64,000 bases of DNA from a bacterium (GTDB lineage Bacteria; Patescibacteriota; Gracilibacteria; BD1-5; UBA6164): the NCBI GenBank assembly GCA_024635475.1, contig JAGXIW010000004.1:60923-124922 (forward strand). The letters run 5' to 3'. Positions 20,573 to 32,380 of the stretch are shown piece after piece. How positions within the stretch are numbered: position 1 is the stretch's first letter; every line of letters begins with the position of its first letter. Under the pieces are notes generated by a model. The model saw nothing but the letters and a program-made list of their open reading frames with translations, did not search any database and was not told the origin of the DNA. Both the position numbers and the translations under genes were made by a program.

Positions 20573-21487
20573 ATGGAAAAAGAAGTATTGAAATCTATGT
20601 TTGATAATTTATTACATATTGGTAATAAGACAAATTTTTGGAATCCAAAAATGAAAAGATATATTTATTGAGATTCTAATTGAGTTCATATATTTAATCT
20701 AGTTAAAACAGTTGAAAAAATAGAAGAAGTTAAAGAGAGATTATCAGAAATTACAAAAAGTGGTAAAAAAATCCTTTTTGTTACTACAAAAATTCAAGGT
20801 AAAGATGCTTTCCAAAAATTGGCTACAGAGACAAATAATTTTTATGTTTCTGAAAAATGGATTCCAGGACTTTTAACAAATTTTAAAACTATAAAAGCTA
20901 GAATTGCAACATACTTAAAAATTCTTAAAGAACAAGAAATGTGAGAATTTGAGACACTTACAAAAAAAGAACAAGCTGCAAGATTACTTGAACTTGGAAA
21001 ATTAGATAAAGCATATGGATGATTAAAAGAAATGAAAAGACTACCAGATTTAATATTTATTGTTGATTGAGTTTATGAATGACAAGCAGTAAAAGAAGCT
21101 AATACTTTAGGAATAGAAAGTATTGCAATACTAAATACAAATTGAGATGACTTAATCGTTACAAATTGTATTCCTGCTAATACAAATTCTCCAAAATCTA
21201 TTTGATATATAGCTGACGAAATTAAATCTTCTATTTTTATGACAACTCCAGGGAGTATATCAAAAGGAAATGTTATAAAAAAAATCGAAGATAATAAATC
21301 ATCTTTTGGTAGTAAAACTTTTACAAAAATAGAAAAAAAAGAAGAAATTAAAACTGAAAAAATACAAGAAGTTGAAATAAAAGAAGAAGTAAAAATTAAA
21401 AAAACACAAGAAGTTGAAACAAAAGAAGAAGTAAAAACTGAAAAAACACAAAAAGTTGAAGCAAAAGAAGAAGTAAAAACTGCTTAA
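20573..21487 (+). CDS. rpsB: Ribosomal protein S2
   Basis: A 304-residue S2. Characteristic segments are HIGNKTNFWNPKMKRYIYG, GKKILFVTTK, RWIPG-type KWIPGLLTNFKTI, LPDLIFIVDG, EANTLGIESIAILNTNGD and IPANTNSPKSIGYIADEI. The core ends near residue 222. The remaining roughly 80 residues are a low-complexity tail with about three copies of a 14-15-residue Lys/Glu unit (T-x-E-V-E-x-K-E-E-V-K). Family members normally end soon after the core. A good -10 box (TATAAT) lies 16 bases before the start. Confidence 0.94.
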
Positions 21488-21579
21488 ATAAAAATAGATA
21501 AGATAAATAAAGGATTAAATAGCAAAAAAATATTTTGTTGTTTACTTCGCTTTACAATTTTATCATTTAATAGTTTTTT

Positions 21580-21909
21580 ATGGATTTAAATGAGACATCT
21601 CAAAGAGATAATTTTAAAAATGCAATTTGTTATATCCCATTATTAGCTATTGTTTTATATTTTATAGATGAAATTAAAACAGATGCTTATAGAAAAAATA
21701 TAAAATATTGAATATACTTTTTTATATTGTATGTGATATTATCAGTCATAATTAAATTTTTTCTCTTTTATTGATCGATTTTAGTAATTTTTTTTATTGT
21801 TTATATATTTATTAGCTTTTATTTTGGATTTAAAGTTTTTAGATGAGGTGAAATAAGTATTTATTTCATCGACGAATTAGATAAGAAAATTAATGCTTTA
21901 GGTAAATAA
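21580..21909 (+). CDS. Small membrane protein, DUF4870-like
   Basis: A 109-residue protein with three or four hydrophobic segments (AICYIPLLAIVLYFIDE, YGIYFFILYVILSVII, FLFYGSILVIFFIVYIFISF). It is preceded by a short polar N-terminus and ends in a charged tail, DELDKKINALGK. The layout (C-Y-I-P-L, then D-A-Y-R-K-N-I-K-Y-G) resembles small DUF4870/Tic20-like proteins. It lies between rpsB and tsf, 22 bases before tsf, so it is probably part of the translation operon; why is unclear. Confidence 0.7.
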
Positions 21910-21931
21910 TTTATTTTTTAATTATAAAAAT

Positions 21932-22711
21932 ATGGCAATTACAGCAACACAAGTAAAAGAACTTAGAGAAATAACTTGAGTTTGAATGATGGAATGTAAA
22001 GATGCTCTTACAATAACTGGATGAGATATGGAGAAAGCTATGGAAGAACTAAGAAAAAAAGGTCTATCTAAAGCTGCAAAAAAAGCAGATAGAGAGACTT
22101 CAGAATGATATATAAAAATTGAATATAAAAATAATAAATGTTATGTATTAGCATTGACTTGCGAAACTGATTTCTTGGCAAAATCAGAATGATTCCAAAA
22201 ATTGGTATCTCGTCTTATGGATATGTTGAAATTAGGAAAATCATTAGAAGAAATGGAACAAACTAAAAATGAATCTGTCTTGGAACTTGGAGAAAATATG
22301 ATTATAAAAGTAGCTAAAGTAATAGAATGAAATAAAATAGAATCTTATGTTCATTCAAATGGTAAATTAGCTGCAGTTGTAGTTTCAAAAAATCCTGATA
22401 CAGATAGTGAAAAACTTAGACAAGTTGCTATGCATGTAACAGCTACTAATCCAGAGTTTTTAGCTACTTCTGATATAAGTGTAGAATCTGTAGAAAAAGA
22501 AAAAGCTATACAAATGGAAATAATGAAAAATGATCCAAAAATGGTTGGAAAACCAGAAAAAGTACTTGAAAATATATTAATTTGAAAACTTAACAAGTTC
22601 AAAGATGATATTTCATTACTTGAACAAGCTTTTGTTATTAACCCAGATTTAAAAGTTAAACAATTTATCTGAGAAGATACATTAGAAGCTTTTTATAGAT
22701 TCTCAATTTAG
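21932..22711 (+). CDS. tsf: Translation elongation factor Ts
   Basis: A 259-residue EF-Ts, the nucleotide exchange factor of EF-Tu. It has the N-terminal UBA-like segment (VKELREITGVGMMECKDAL, with two TGA glycines), AKKADRETSEGYI, the CETDFLAKSEGF motif that contacts EF-Tu (TDF), and the core subdomains VAMHVTATNPEFL and E-I-M-K-N-D-P-K. The length is within the usual range. It is the last gene of the rpsA-rpsB-tsf cluster, followed 52 bases later by tRNA-Trp. Confidence 0.95.
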
Positions 22712-22763
22712 TGAATAATTAATAGTGAAAAGTGAAATTTTTTTCATTTTTTCACTGTTTTTT

Positions 22764-22838
22764 ACCTCCATAGTTAATCGGCTATAACGCAGGACTCCAA
22801 ATCCTGTATGCTAGGTTCGACTCCTAGTGGAGGTGCCA
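22764..22838 (+). tRNA. tRNA-Trp (anticodon CCA)
   Basis: Acceptor ACCTCCA pairs with TGGAGGT. The anticodon stem is AGGA/TCCT with loop CTCCAAA, giving anticodon CCA. The T arm CTAGG TTCGACT CCTAG is intact and GCCA is encoded at the 3' end, with the bacterial Trp discriminator G. It reads UGG only. Under the reassignments proposed here, UGA would need a Gly tRNA with UCA and CGG a Trp tRNA with CCG; neither is in this window. Confidence 0.95.
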
Positions 22839-22855
22839 TAAAATAATAATAAACC

Positions 22856-22886
22856 AATAATCCTGAAACTTGTTTTCAGGATTATT
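22856..22886 (+). terminator. Palindrome after tRNA-Trp
   Basis: AATCCTGAAA-CTTG-TTTTCAGGATT, a near-perfect hairpin ending in ATTATT. It could terminate the tRNA transcript. The same TCCTGAA...TTCAGGA palindrome occurs near 1790, so it also belongs to a dispersed repeat family. Confidence 0.5.
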
Positions 22887-22917
22887 AGAATAATTAAATA
22901 AATAAGAAAGATAATAT

Positions 22918-24024
22918 ATGTCAAACAAAGATTACTACAACATACTTTGAGTAGAAAAAAGCTCAAGTGATGATGAGATAAAAAGAGCATATAGGAAGCT
23001 TGCTATGCAGTGCCATCCTGACAGAAATGGATGAGATAAAGAGGCTGAAAATAAATTCAAAGAAATTAATGAAGCATATAGTGTGCTTTCAGATGAAGGC
23101 AAAAAAGTTCAATATGATACATATTGAACTGTTTGAAATGGTGGATTTTGATCTGGAGCATGATTTTCAGCAGATTTTGATATATCTGATATTTTTAATT
23201 CATTTTTTAACCAAAGTGAATGATTTAGCGGAGGAAGAACAAGAAAAAAACAAACATCATTTAGGTGAGAAGATCTAGAATATATATTAAAAATAGATTT
23301 AGAAACTAGTATTTATGGTTGAAAACAAAAGATAAAATTTGAGAGAATGGAATCTTGTAATGATTGTAAATGAGAGGGGTGAAGTGGTAAAAAAACTTGT
23401 AGTGATTGTCACTGAACTGGATACGTAAAATATAGACAACAAAGTGTTTTCTGAGTTATAGAACATACTGGAGTTTGTGAAAAATGCGAATGAGCTTGAG
23501 AGACTTTGGAACATCTTTGTGGAACTTGTAAATGAAAAAAAAGAACAAAAAAGAGTATAGAAATAGAAGTAAAAATCCCGGCTTGAATAGATAACGGTAT
23601 GATTATAAAAATGACTTCAGAATGAAACGATGGAATCAATACAAAATCTAAAGGAGATTTATATATAAAATTTAAAGTTGCTTTAGAAGAAAAATGATTA
23701 AAAAGAGATGGAGAGGATTTATATTATGACCTTGAACTTGATGTGCTTGAAGCAATTTTATGAACTGATAAAGAAGTAAATATACCAATAATTTGAAAAA
23801 GGATAATAAAAATATCTGCTTGAACACAATTTGGAACTGTTATAAAACTTGCTTCTGATTGAGTAAAATTTATTGATAAAGATAATAAGTGAGATTTGTT
23901 TGTAAATTTAGATATTAAAATTCCTAAAAAACTTTCTTCTAAAGAAAGAGAATTATATGAAGAAATCGCAAAAGAGAAAAATTTAAAAGTTTCTGGGAAA
24001 GGGATTTTTGATAAATTGTTTTAA
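22918..24024 (+). CDS. dnaJ: Chaperone DnaJ
   Basis: A 368-residue type I DnaJ, co-chaperone of DnaK. The J domain has [20 protein letters not shown] with HPD at residues 33-35. A short G/F region follows (GNGGFGSGAGFSADF). There are four zinc-finger repeats: CNDCKGEG, CSDCHGTG, CEKCEGAG and CGTCKGKK. The C-terminal substrate-binding domain carries [14 protein letters not shown] and [10 protein letters not shown]. The length is normal. The G/F region and zinc fingers use TGA heavily for Gly. It is transcribed in the same direction as tRNA-Trp and the translation cluster. DnaK and GrpE are not in the window. Confidence 0.96.
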
Positions 24025-24041
24025 TTAAAAATATTATTTTA

Positions 24042-25070
24042 ATGAAAAAATATTTAAACTCAATCATAATTATTTTATTATTTATACTCTTTAGTTTTTT
24101 TAATTCTAAAGAGTATTTTTTGTTTCATAGTGAATGAAAAAAAGATATTTTAAATATAGAAAAAACAAAAGATAAAGTTTCAAATTTTTCTTTTGATAAG
24201 ATAAGAGAAATAGAAGGTTTAGAAATCTATAAAACTCCTGATAAAAACTTGTTGAAAACCTTGGTAGAAAAAATAAAAAATGCAAAGTCTAGAATTTACA
24301 TTGAAGCTTATATATTCACAGAAAAAGAGATAAGAACTTCGCTTATTAAAGCTAAAAAATCTTGAGTAGATGTAAAAGTGATAATGGAAAAAAATGTTTA
24401 TTTAGCGAATAATATAAATAAAAAGACATTTGAAGAATTTGTTAAAAATAACATAGAAGTTATATGGTCTGATTCTAGTGATTATGTTTTAAATCATTCG
24501 AAATTTTTTATAATTGATGATGAGTTATTACTTTCAACTTGAAATTTTAGTTATTCGATGTTTACTAAAAATAGAGATTTTATGCTTTTTATAAAAGATA
24601 AATTAATTTCAGAAAAAATATTAGCTAATTTTGATTTTGATTATAATAAAGATAAAAAATTTATTTATGATGATAACTTTGTATTATCACCATTTTATTC
24701 AAGAGAAAAAATAGAATTTTTATTAAAAAATGCTAAAAAAGAGATTTTGATTTATTTTCCATATTTTAATGATATATGATTGCAATCAATTCTGGAAGAT
24801 AAATTGAACGAATGACTTGATATAAAGATAATAACAGATAAAAAAAATGAGAAAACAGAGGAATTTAAAAGTATATGATTTAATGTAAAAGTACTTGATA
24901 AATATACAGAGCATGCAAAAGTTATAATCATAGATGGGGCTTATGTTTATTTAGGAAGTGTTAATTTTTCCACATCAAGTCTAGATAGAAATAAAGAAAC
25001 TTGAATTTTATTTACAAATAAGGAGATAATTATAAAAATAAAAAATTTCTTTCAAGAAGATTTTAAATAA
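24042..25070 (+). CDS. Membrane-anchored phospholipase D-like protein
   Basis: A 342-residue PLD superfamily protein. It has an N-terminal membrane anchor (residues about 5-21, SIIIILLFILFSFF) and two HKD motifs: NHSKFFIIDD...TGNFSYS (H152, K154) and EHAKVIIIDG...GSVNFSTSS (H291, K293). Two complete motifs fit a single active site of the cardiolipin-synthase or endonuclease type, probably acting outside the membrane. It starts 17 bases after dnaJ and may be read from the same transcript. The 912-residue exported protein follows after 109 bases. Substrate unknown. Confidence 0.85.
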
Positions 25071-25179
25071 AAAATTGAAAAAAAATATAAAAACAATAAA
25101 ATAGAGATAGTAAAAAATTAAATATGAAAAACTATTTATATAATTTGTAGTTTTTGTATAAGTTATTAACCTATTTATT

Positions 25180-27918
25180 ATGTGACCTAAAATAATTGCC
25201 TCTTTTTTATCAGTTTTTGTTATTTTTTTGATTTCTTTTTTGACTTTTTCATCAGGGTCTTGAAAAACTGATTATTATTCTAAATTTAAAATTCCAGAAG
25301 AATGAAATTTTAGTATAATTAAAGATGAAAAATGAGATTTTAGAGAGTTTGAATCAGAACAAAAATCACAAATTTTTATGGAGAGATTTAATTATATAGA
25401 TAAGATTTTTTATAGTAAAAAATGATCATATACAAAAAAACTATCTCCTTATTTAACTTCTTTAAGAATATGAAAATGAAAATATTTTTTCTCATTTTCA
25501 TATCCTAAAAAATACCAAATTTCTTGATCTGGATTTAATTTAAATTTTGTTTGACCTATTAATTTATATATAAACTCAGAAGATATCAATAAAACAGATA
25601 TATTTTCTTCTAATAATATGGCTGAATTAATTTTATTAGGATTATTTGATAACAAACCAAAGACAAAAGTCTATATATATCCTCATATGTTATTTACGCT
25701 TAACCTAAAATTTAATAATATTTTAGCAAATTCTGATTTATTCAGAATTTATCAATTAAATTGAGATGTTCCATATGTAAACCAAAGTCTTTACACAAGT
25801 ACATATAATTTAGAAAAAACACCTAATTTAGATAATTATTTTTTTAGAGGGGTTTTAAGTTATTTTAACAGTCAGTATGTGGATAATGCACTTCTTGATT
25901 CTCTACTACAAGAAAAATTTGATAATATGACTTATGATTATATAAAAAAGTATTTTGTCATATTTATAAATGATAATAAAAAGATATCTTATTATAAAGA
26001 TTTGATATATATGAATTTACTAAAAATTAGTATGTCTTCTAAAAATAGTAATGGTATTTTTTCAGAAACCCAAGATTATTTTATAGAACTTAAAAAACTC
26101 AGCGAAGATGATTATAATGAGATGTTAAAAATTTTAGTTTATTTTAAAAGTAAGTTTATACTTGATAATATTCCAGAAAATATAGAAAAGGAAATTAAAT
26201 ATGATAAAATTTTAGAATGAGTCTTATGATTTAAAAAATTGGAATGAAATTATATGCTTTATTATATTTTTAATTTATTTGATTTATGAAAAAATGATAA
26301 TTTTTTCAACTGAATTATTTCATTTTCAGATAGTCTTCTATGATATAATTGATTAAAAATTGAGGAAGATAAGTTACTTTGAAATAGTGATTCTAAGAAT
26401 ATTAAGTTAGGGTATTATGTCTCTTTTTTAGAAAGTATAATCAAAGCTCATTTAATAAGTGATTTTGATAACAAAAAAATAAAAGGAATTATAGAAATAT
26501 TTAATAAATATTCTTTATTAAGTGTTAATGTATATTGAAATTGAGATATATATACTAAGAAAACTGCAATAGTTCTAAATTTAAATTTACTTAAAGAATT
26601 AGCCGAATATGTCAGAAATACTTTCTTTGAGAAAGATTTAAAAAAATGAGTTTTATTAGTGAAAAAACAAAAATTATATATAGATGCAGAAATAATTATG
26701 TTACTAGATAAAAGTTATAATAGATTATTTTCTTTTTTTGAAAATAATAAAAGCATTTTTGATGAAAATTTAGAAAAAGATAATTTATATATTAAAGATT
26801 ATGAGTTTATTTCAATTGATTTTTCAGAATACTTAAGTGCTCTGAAAAATTATGATAGATATAAATCGAACAAAAATGATTTATATAATACTGAAACTTT
26901 AATGGGACAAAACGATAAAGTATCTTATACTGTTGATGATATAAGTAATTATTTATCAAATTTTAATTGAGTCGACAAAAATTCTATAAAGGTTAAGACA
27001 GATGATGAGGGTATTGTATTTTCTGTAGAACTAAATATAGGATGAAAAGAATTCTCTTTTGATTTATATCCATATGATAATTATAAATTAAATAATATGT
27101 ATATAGATTGAGAAAAAAAAGGTTATTCATATAAATTGAATTTGATAAAAGAAGAAATGAGTAGACAATTAAGTAGTAATTTAGATCCAGAAGATAAAAA
27201 GTCAAATGATTTTAAAGATTTTTTTATAAATACATTTTTACAAATTAAAACTAGTAAACCTGTTGATCCAACTATAGTTCCAGATCCATATGTTCCTGTT
27301 ATTAAAGAAGATACAGAAACTTTGGTATTTAAAAGAGATCAACTAATTGGTAAAGAATTTTCTATCTTAAAAGGTTTTACAAAAATAGAAATGAATAATA
27401 TACTAGTTTCAGATACAGATATAAAATTAAAAGATGTTAAAGTATTTTTTACATTTAATGAATGAGATAATAATAATAATATTTATTGAGCATTATTGAA
27501 TTCTGATTATTCTATAAAAGATCATTATTTTAGCAATATAAAATTGAGGATATATAAAAATGTAGTTGATTGAAATTTAAATATAGAACAATTTGGCTTA
27601 TGAAATGAAAAATACATTTCTATAATTTGAAATATCTGAATTCGTTCATTTGAGGATTTTACTAAAAATTTATTAACTTATTATAATAATATTGTTTATG
27701 TAAATAATATTATTACTGAAAAAGCTTCAAATGTAGAAATCAGTGTAGGGTCATCAAATAAAGTAATAAAATTTAATTTTATTTATAATGGGAAAAAATA
27801 TGAAATATCTTTATTAAAATCTAGTATTATAAATTTTAAAAGAGACTGAGAAAAAATAATAACAACAACTTTTAATTATACAGATTTACCAAATCGTATA
27901 GATTTATTACTTAAATAA
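25180..27918 (+). CDS. Large exported protein of unknown family
   Basis: A 912-residue protein that looks like six separate short ORFs under the standard code. It has an N-terminal membrane segment (IIASFLSVFVIFLISFLTFS) followed by a long, mostly polar region rich in Asn, Asp, Tyr, Lys and Ile. The region up to residue 540 is helix-rich with repeated aromatic and acidic positions. The last third has beta-type sequence with two similar modules separated by a Pro-rich linker (SKPVDPTIVPDPYVPV near residue 705). The modules begin SYTVDDISNYLSNFNG and SFEDFTKNLLTYYNNI. I recognise no family. A 65-residue membrane protein starts 6 bases after its stop. Confidence 0.8.
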
Positions 27919-27924
27919 TTTATT

Positions 27925-28122
27925 ATGAAAAAATGATTATTACCAAAAATAGTAGCTTCTATAGCTTTATTGTGAATACTTATTGGAATTTTATGAACAG
28001 CTTTTTTGTATATTCTTTCTCCAAAACAAGAGATTAATACAAAAGATGAAAAAGAAGTAAAATTGACACCTGATCAAATGAAACAATTACAAGAGCTAAC
28101 TTGAAGTTGATCTGAGAAATAA
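27925..28122 (+). CDS. Small single-pass membrane protein
   Basis: A 65-residue protein: a short basic N-terminus, one transmembrane helix (residues about 8-29, IVASIALLGILIGILGTAFL), then a Lys/Glu/Gln-rich tail. The protein crosses TGA six times and is invisible to a standard-code gene finder. It lies 6 bases after the 912-residue protein, suggesting co-translation, and 20 bases before the oxidoreductase alpha gene. No family is recognised. Confidence 0.65.
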
Positions 28123-28142
28123 TTAATTCTAACATTTTAACT

Positions 28143-29804
28143 ATGAAATTAAATATAAGAGTAAGTTGACCAGCTTGACTTGGTATGAATTCCACGGCAG
28201 ATATTGTTGCTGATACTTTTGCATCTCTATGATATGAAGTAATCACAAATATAGAATATCAATCTGTAATCAAATGATGATTAAATCATTTTGATGTAAA
28301 TATATCTGATACAAATAAAAGTCTATCAAAATATGCTGATATGTTAGTAGTTTTTGATGATAAAAATATAGAAAATAATCTATCTACTTTAAGGAATTGA
28401 GCTTTTATTATTTCAAATAAGAAATTTGTTGAAAAAGTACTTGCAAAATGAATTTCATTATCTAAATTTAAAATCCTTGATATAGAGATAAATGATAAAT
28501 ATGACAATACATATTTACTTTGAATACTTTTTAAATTACTTTGATTAAGTGTTGATACAAGTTTTGCTAGCATAGAACATACATTTGCAAAAAAATGACA
28601 AGACATAGTAGATAAAAATAAAGGTATTGTAGAAGAAATATATAAAAATTATGATTTAAAAGATGTTAAATCATTTACTTTGTGAAAAGTTTGAGAATCA
28701 AAAAAAGTTAGTTTTGGTAATAGTATGATAGCTTACTGAGCAATTGCAAATGGACTTGAATTTTATAGTGCTTATCCTATGACTCCAGCTTCAACTATAC
28801 TTACAGAAGTTATAAACTCTAAAAAAGTAAATTATCTACAAGCTGAAGACGAGATAGCTGTTATCAATGCAGCACTTTGAGCTTCATTTACTTGACTCAG
28901 GGTTATGGTTTGAACTAGTTGAGGATGATTTGCACTAATGACAGAAGCACTTAGCTTTGCTTTGCAAGCTGAAATCCCAATAGTAGCAGTTTTAGCTCAA
29001 AGAGCATGACCAAGTACAGGTACTCCAACTTGTTTAGAACAATGAGATATGAATTTTGCTATGAATCCTACATTTTGAGATTTTGAACATATAGTTTTGG
29101 TTCCAAGTACTATGGAAGACGGGTATTATACTTCGGGACTTGCTTTAAACCTAGCACAAAAATATCAAACAGTTGTAATAGTTCTAATAGATAAACAATT
29201 CGCAGAAGGGAAATCATCATTTTCAGAATTAAAAACTCCTTGAATTGATAGATGAAAATTGATAGATAATCCAACTCCAGATTACAAAAGATACGAAAAT
29301 ACTTCAGATGGAATTTCTCCTTATGTAAAAGTATGAATAAAAGACTGAGATTTTATGGCTCCAAGTTATGAACATGATGAATATGGAGCAACTACAGAAA
29401 GTCCAGAAATGAAAGTTTTGATGACAGAAAAAAGAGCAAGAAAATTAGAAAATTTCTTTGAAAAAGAAAGTTTTAGAGGATATGAAGTATACAACAAAGA
29501 TGCTAAAAAAATGCTGGTAACTACAAGTTTTATAACCTATACAGCTCTTGATTTTATCAAAGATAATCCAGATTATGGTCTTATAGTTATAAAGATATTA
29601 AAACCACTAGACGAGAGACTGAGAGAAGAATTAATTTGAAAAGAAGAAGTTATATTTGTAGAACACAATTACAGCTGACAACTAGAAACTTACTTAACAG
29701 ACAAACTTTGATTAAAATACATAAACTGACTTAAGATTAGTCATTTAAGAAAATATGATTTGTTGCCATTTTATATAGAAGACTTTCAAAAATTAACTAA
29801 ATAA
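28143..29804 (+). CDS. korA: 2-oxoacid:ferredoxin oxidoreductase, gamma-alpha fusion subunit
   Basis: A 553-residue subunit that, with the beta subunit, oxidatively decarboxylates a 2-oxoacid with CoA and ferredoxin. Residues 1-180 form the gamma domain (VSGPAGLGMNSTADIVADTF). The alpha domain starts near 200 with GNSMIAYGAIANGLEFYSAY, then PMTPASTI, and has ALGASFTGLRVMVGTSGGGF and AQRAGPSTGTPT, the typical alpha-domain blocks. The C-terminal part carries SYEHDEYGATTE and KPLDERLREELI. The order gamma then alpha is normal for the KorA/VorA type; the exact 2-oxoacid is not determined. The beta subunit is about 1.1 kb downstream, separated by two unrelated genes. Confidence 0.9.
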
Positions 29805-29809
29805 GAATT

Positions 29810-30466
29810 ATGAAAACAATAATGTTAATAATATATATTTTTCTTTCTTTTTTCACAAATAATACATTTGCTGAATCTGGTGGTAATTTAGAATTAGAAA
29901 ATAAAATAAAAAATTTAGAGCTTAGAGTAGAATTAGTAAAAAAATCTAATGACGAATATTTAGAAATGGTTAAATGGGTTGTAGGATTATTGTTTACATT
30001 ATTTTGATGAATTATATTTTTAAATTGGTTTCAAAGTTTCAAATTATGAAAAAAAGAAATTGAAAATATTAAAGAAGAAATAAATAATCATAATTACGAA
30101 AAAACAAAGAATTTTTTTAACGAAATTAACACAAAAATAGAATCTAAAATTAATAATAAATTAAGTTACTTAAAAGATGAATTATATGAAATAAAACATA
30201 ATTTATTTATGGATTCGGACATAAAATATATTTCTGATATCAATAATAAACTAGATTTAGATTTAAAACATAATGAGTATAATATTTGAAATACTTTATG
30301 AAAAGCAGAGAAATTTATAAAAAATAAGAAGTTAAGAACTGATGAAAAAATTGAATTTAAAGAGTTCCTTGAATGATATATAACTAAACTACAAGTAGAA
30401 AAAAATGAAGTTTTAGATATGGAAGTACTAACTTGTAAATCATTAATTACAGATTACTTAAATTAA
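29810..30466 (+). CDS. Membrane-anchored coiled-coil protein
   Basis: A 218-residue protein starting 5 bases after korA. A signal-like segment (MKTIMLIIYIFLSFFTNNTF, then AES) precedes a short coiled coil, and a second hydrophobic helix sits at residues about 54-72 (WVVGLLFTLFGGIIFLNWF). The rest is helical and highly charged (EIENIKEEINNHN..., KIESKINNKLSYLKDELYEI). No known family. Its position between korA and korB suggests co-expression rather than function. Confidence 0.7.
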
Positions 30467-30470
30467 ATTT

Positions 30471-30851
30471 ATGAAAACAATACTAGTAGATGCTTGGAAT
30501 ACATTTGTTACTGAGGCTTGAGTAAATACAGAAATGCAAAAGTTACTTGATAATTTTCCAAATAAAAAGATAATCTTAACCAGTGCAAACGAAGAAGAAA
30601 AAGTGAAATTTGGTATAGTGGATATGCCATACGAAATATTTTCTTTAGAACATAATCCAAATAAAACTGATATAGTTTATTATGAAAAAATGTTAGATTT
30701 CTTTTGATTTGATAAAAATGAAGTAATATACTTTGAACATAATAAAGAGGCAGTAGAAAAAGCAAAAGAAACCTGAATTAATACTTTTTGGTATGATAAA
30801 GACAAAAAAGATTTAGTTGAATTAGAACAATTTCTGAGAGGTAATTTATAA
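30471..30851 (+). CDS. Small HAD-like protein
   Basis: A 126-residue protein with the outline of a HAD-fold hydrolase. It starts TILVDAWNTFVTEAG (strand plus first Asp), then KKIILTSANEEEK (motif II with a Thr/Ser at the strand end), and later DFFGFDKNEVIYFEHNKEAV with GINTFWYD (motif IV region). The usual nucleophile motif D-x-D is D-A-W here, so the second Asp is missing and phosphatase activity is doubtful. It is immediately downstream of the coiled-coil gene and 31 bases before korB. Confidence 0.6.
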
Positions 30852-30882
30852 AATATTTGCTATACTTATTAATATAAAAACT

Positions 30883-31485
<603 letters not shown>

Positions 31486-31506
31486 TATTTTTTAATTTAA
31501 TATATT

Positions 31507-31911
31507 ATGCAAATAGATTTTACAAAAGAGCAGTATCTGGACTTGTTGAAATTGGTTTATTGTGGAGATACTATGATAAATTGAGCAAATAAAAATATAG
31601 ATATGTTAGCAAATTATATTTATTCTTTTGCAAAAGATTTCTGATGTGAAAGATATATTAGTCATAATAAAGATGACAATACTTATAATCCTAGTCTTGA
31701 ATTAGAAGAAAATGAAGAGGTAAATAGTTATATAGAAGCTTATAATACTGATAGAGATGATGAAGCTTTTTGGGAAGAATTAATAAATGTTTTATCTCAA
31801 AGAGATTTAGAATGAAAACATAAAAATCCACAAGATTTAGAAAAGATAGTTGATTTTTATGATCAAGAATTTGTGAAAAATGGGGTAAAAAATCTTAAGG
31901 TAGTGAAATAA
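31507..31911 (+). CDS. Hypothetical protein
   Basis: A 134-residue soluble acidic protein: MQIDFTKEQYLDLLKLVYCG at the N-terminus, then helical segments with ANYIYSFAKDFG and a C-terminal part RDDEAFWEELINVLSQRDLE. This pattern is common among uncharacterised CPR and Firmicutes proteins, but I cannot name a function. It follows korB by 21 bases and may be the last gene of that unit. Confidence 0.7.
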
Positions 31912-31948
31912 ATAAAAGAAAAAGTAAAATTTAGCCTGAGATTATTTT

Positions 31949-32353
31949 TTATAATCAAAACACCAACCAAAAACTCAATACTCAAGTTACAACTAGTTCA
32001 AAAAGAGGACTAATTCAGACTCCAAGTATTTTTGGCATCTGTTTTGAATATTTCCATCTTTTTAATTTTAGAGAAATCTTTTCATCAATAAAAGAAAATA
32101 ATAGGGATATAATTATATAAAATAAAAGTTGAATTGAGTTTGTAAGTATTTTTTGACTATCAAAGATAAATACACTAAACAAGTAAAATAATGTAATAAA
32201 TAAAGCATCTTTTATAGAAGCATTAATAATCACTTTAATATATTTTTTTAAATCATATTCTAGGCAAGTTGTATAAAATTGACTATGAATAATCTCCCAA
32301 AGCAAATTTAGAAAAAAAGATATTACAAATATTTTAATTAATAAATTAATCAT
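31949..32353 (-). CDS. Small polytopic membrane protein
   Basis: A 134-residue protein with four hydrophobic segments: the N-terminal IKIFVISFFLNLLWEIIHSQ, then KDALFITLFYLFSVFIF, IQLLFYIIISLLFSFID, and the C-terminal ISPLFELVVTGVLSFWLVFG, which requires reading two TGA codons as Gly. The N-L-L-W-E motif in the first helix recalls a family of small bacterial membrane proteins whose role is unknown. It is the last gene of the minus-strand unit mltG-alr-this gene, 27 bases after alr. Confidence 0.7.
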
Positions 32354-32380
32354 AATTTGTTGCAGTTAAAAATAAAATAA

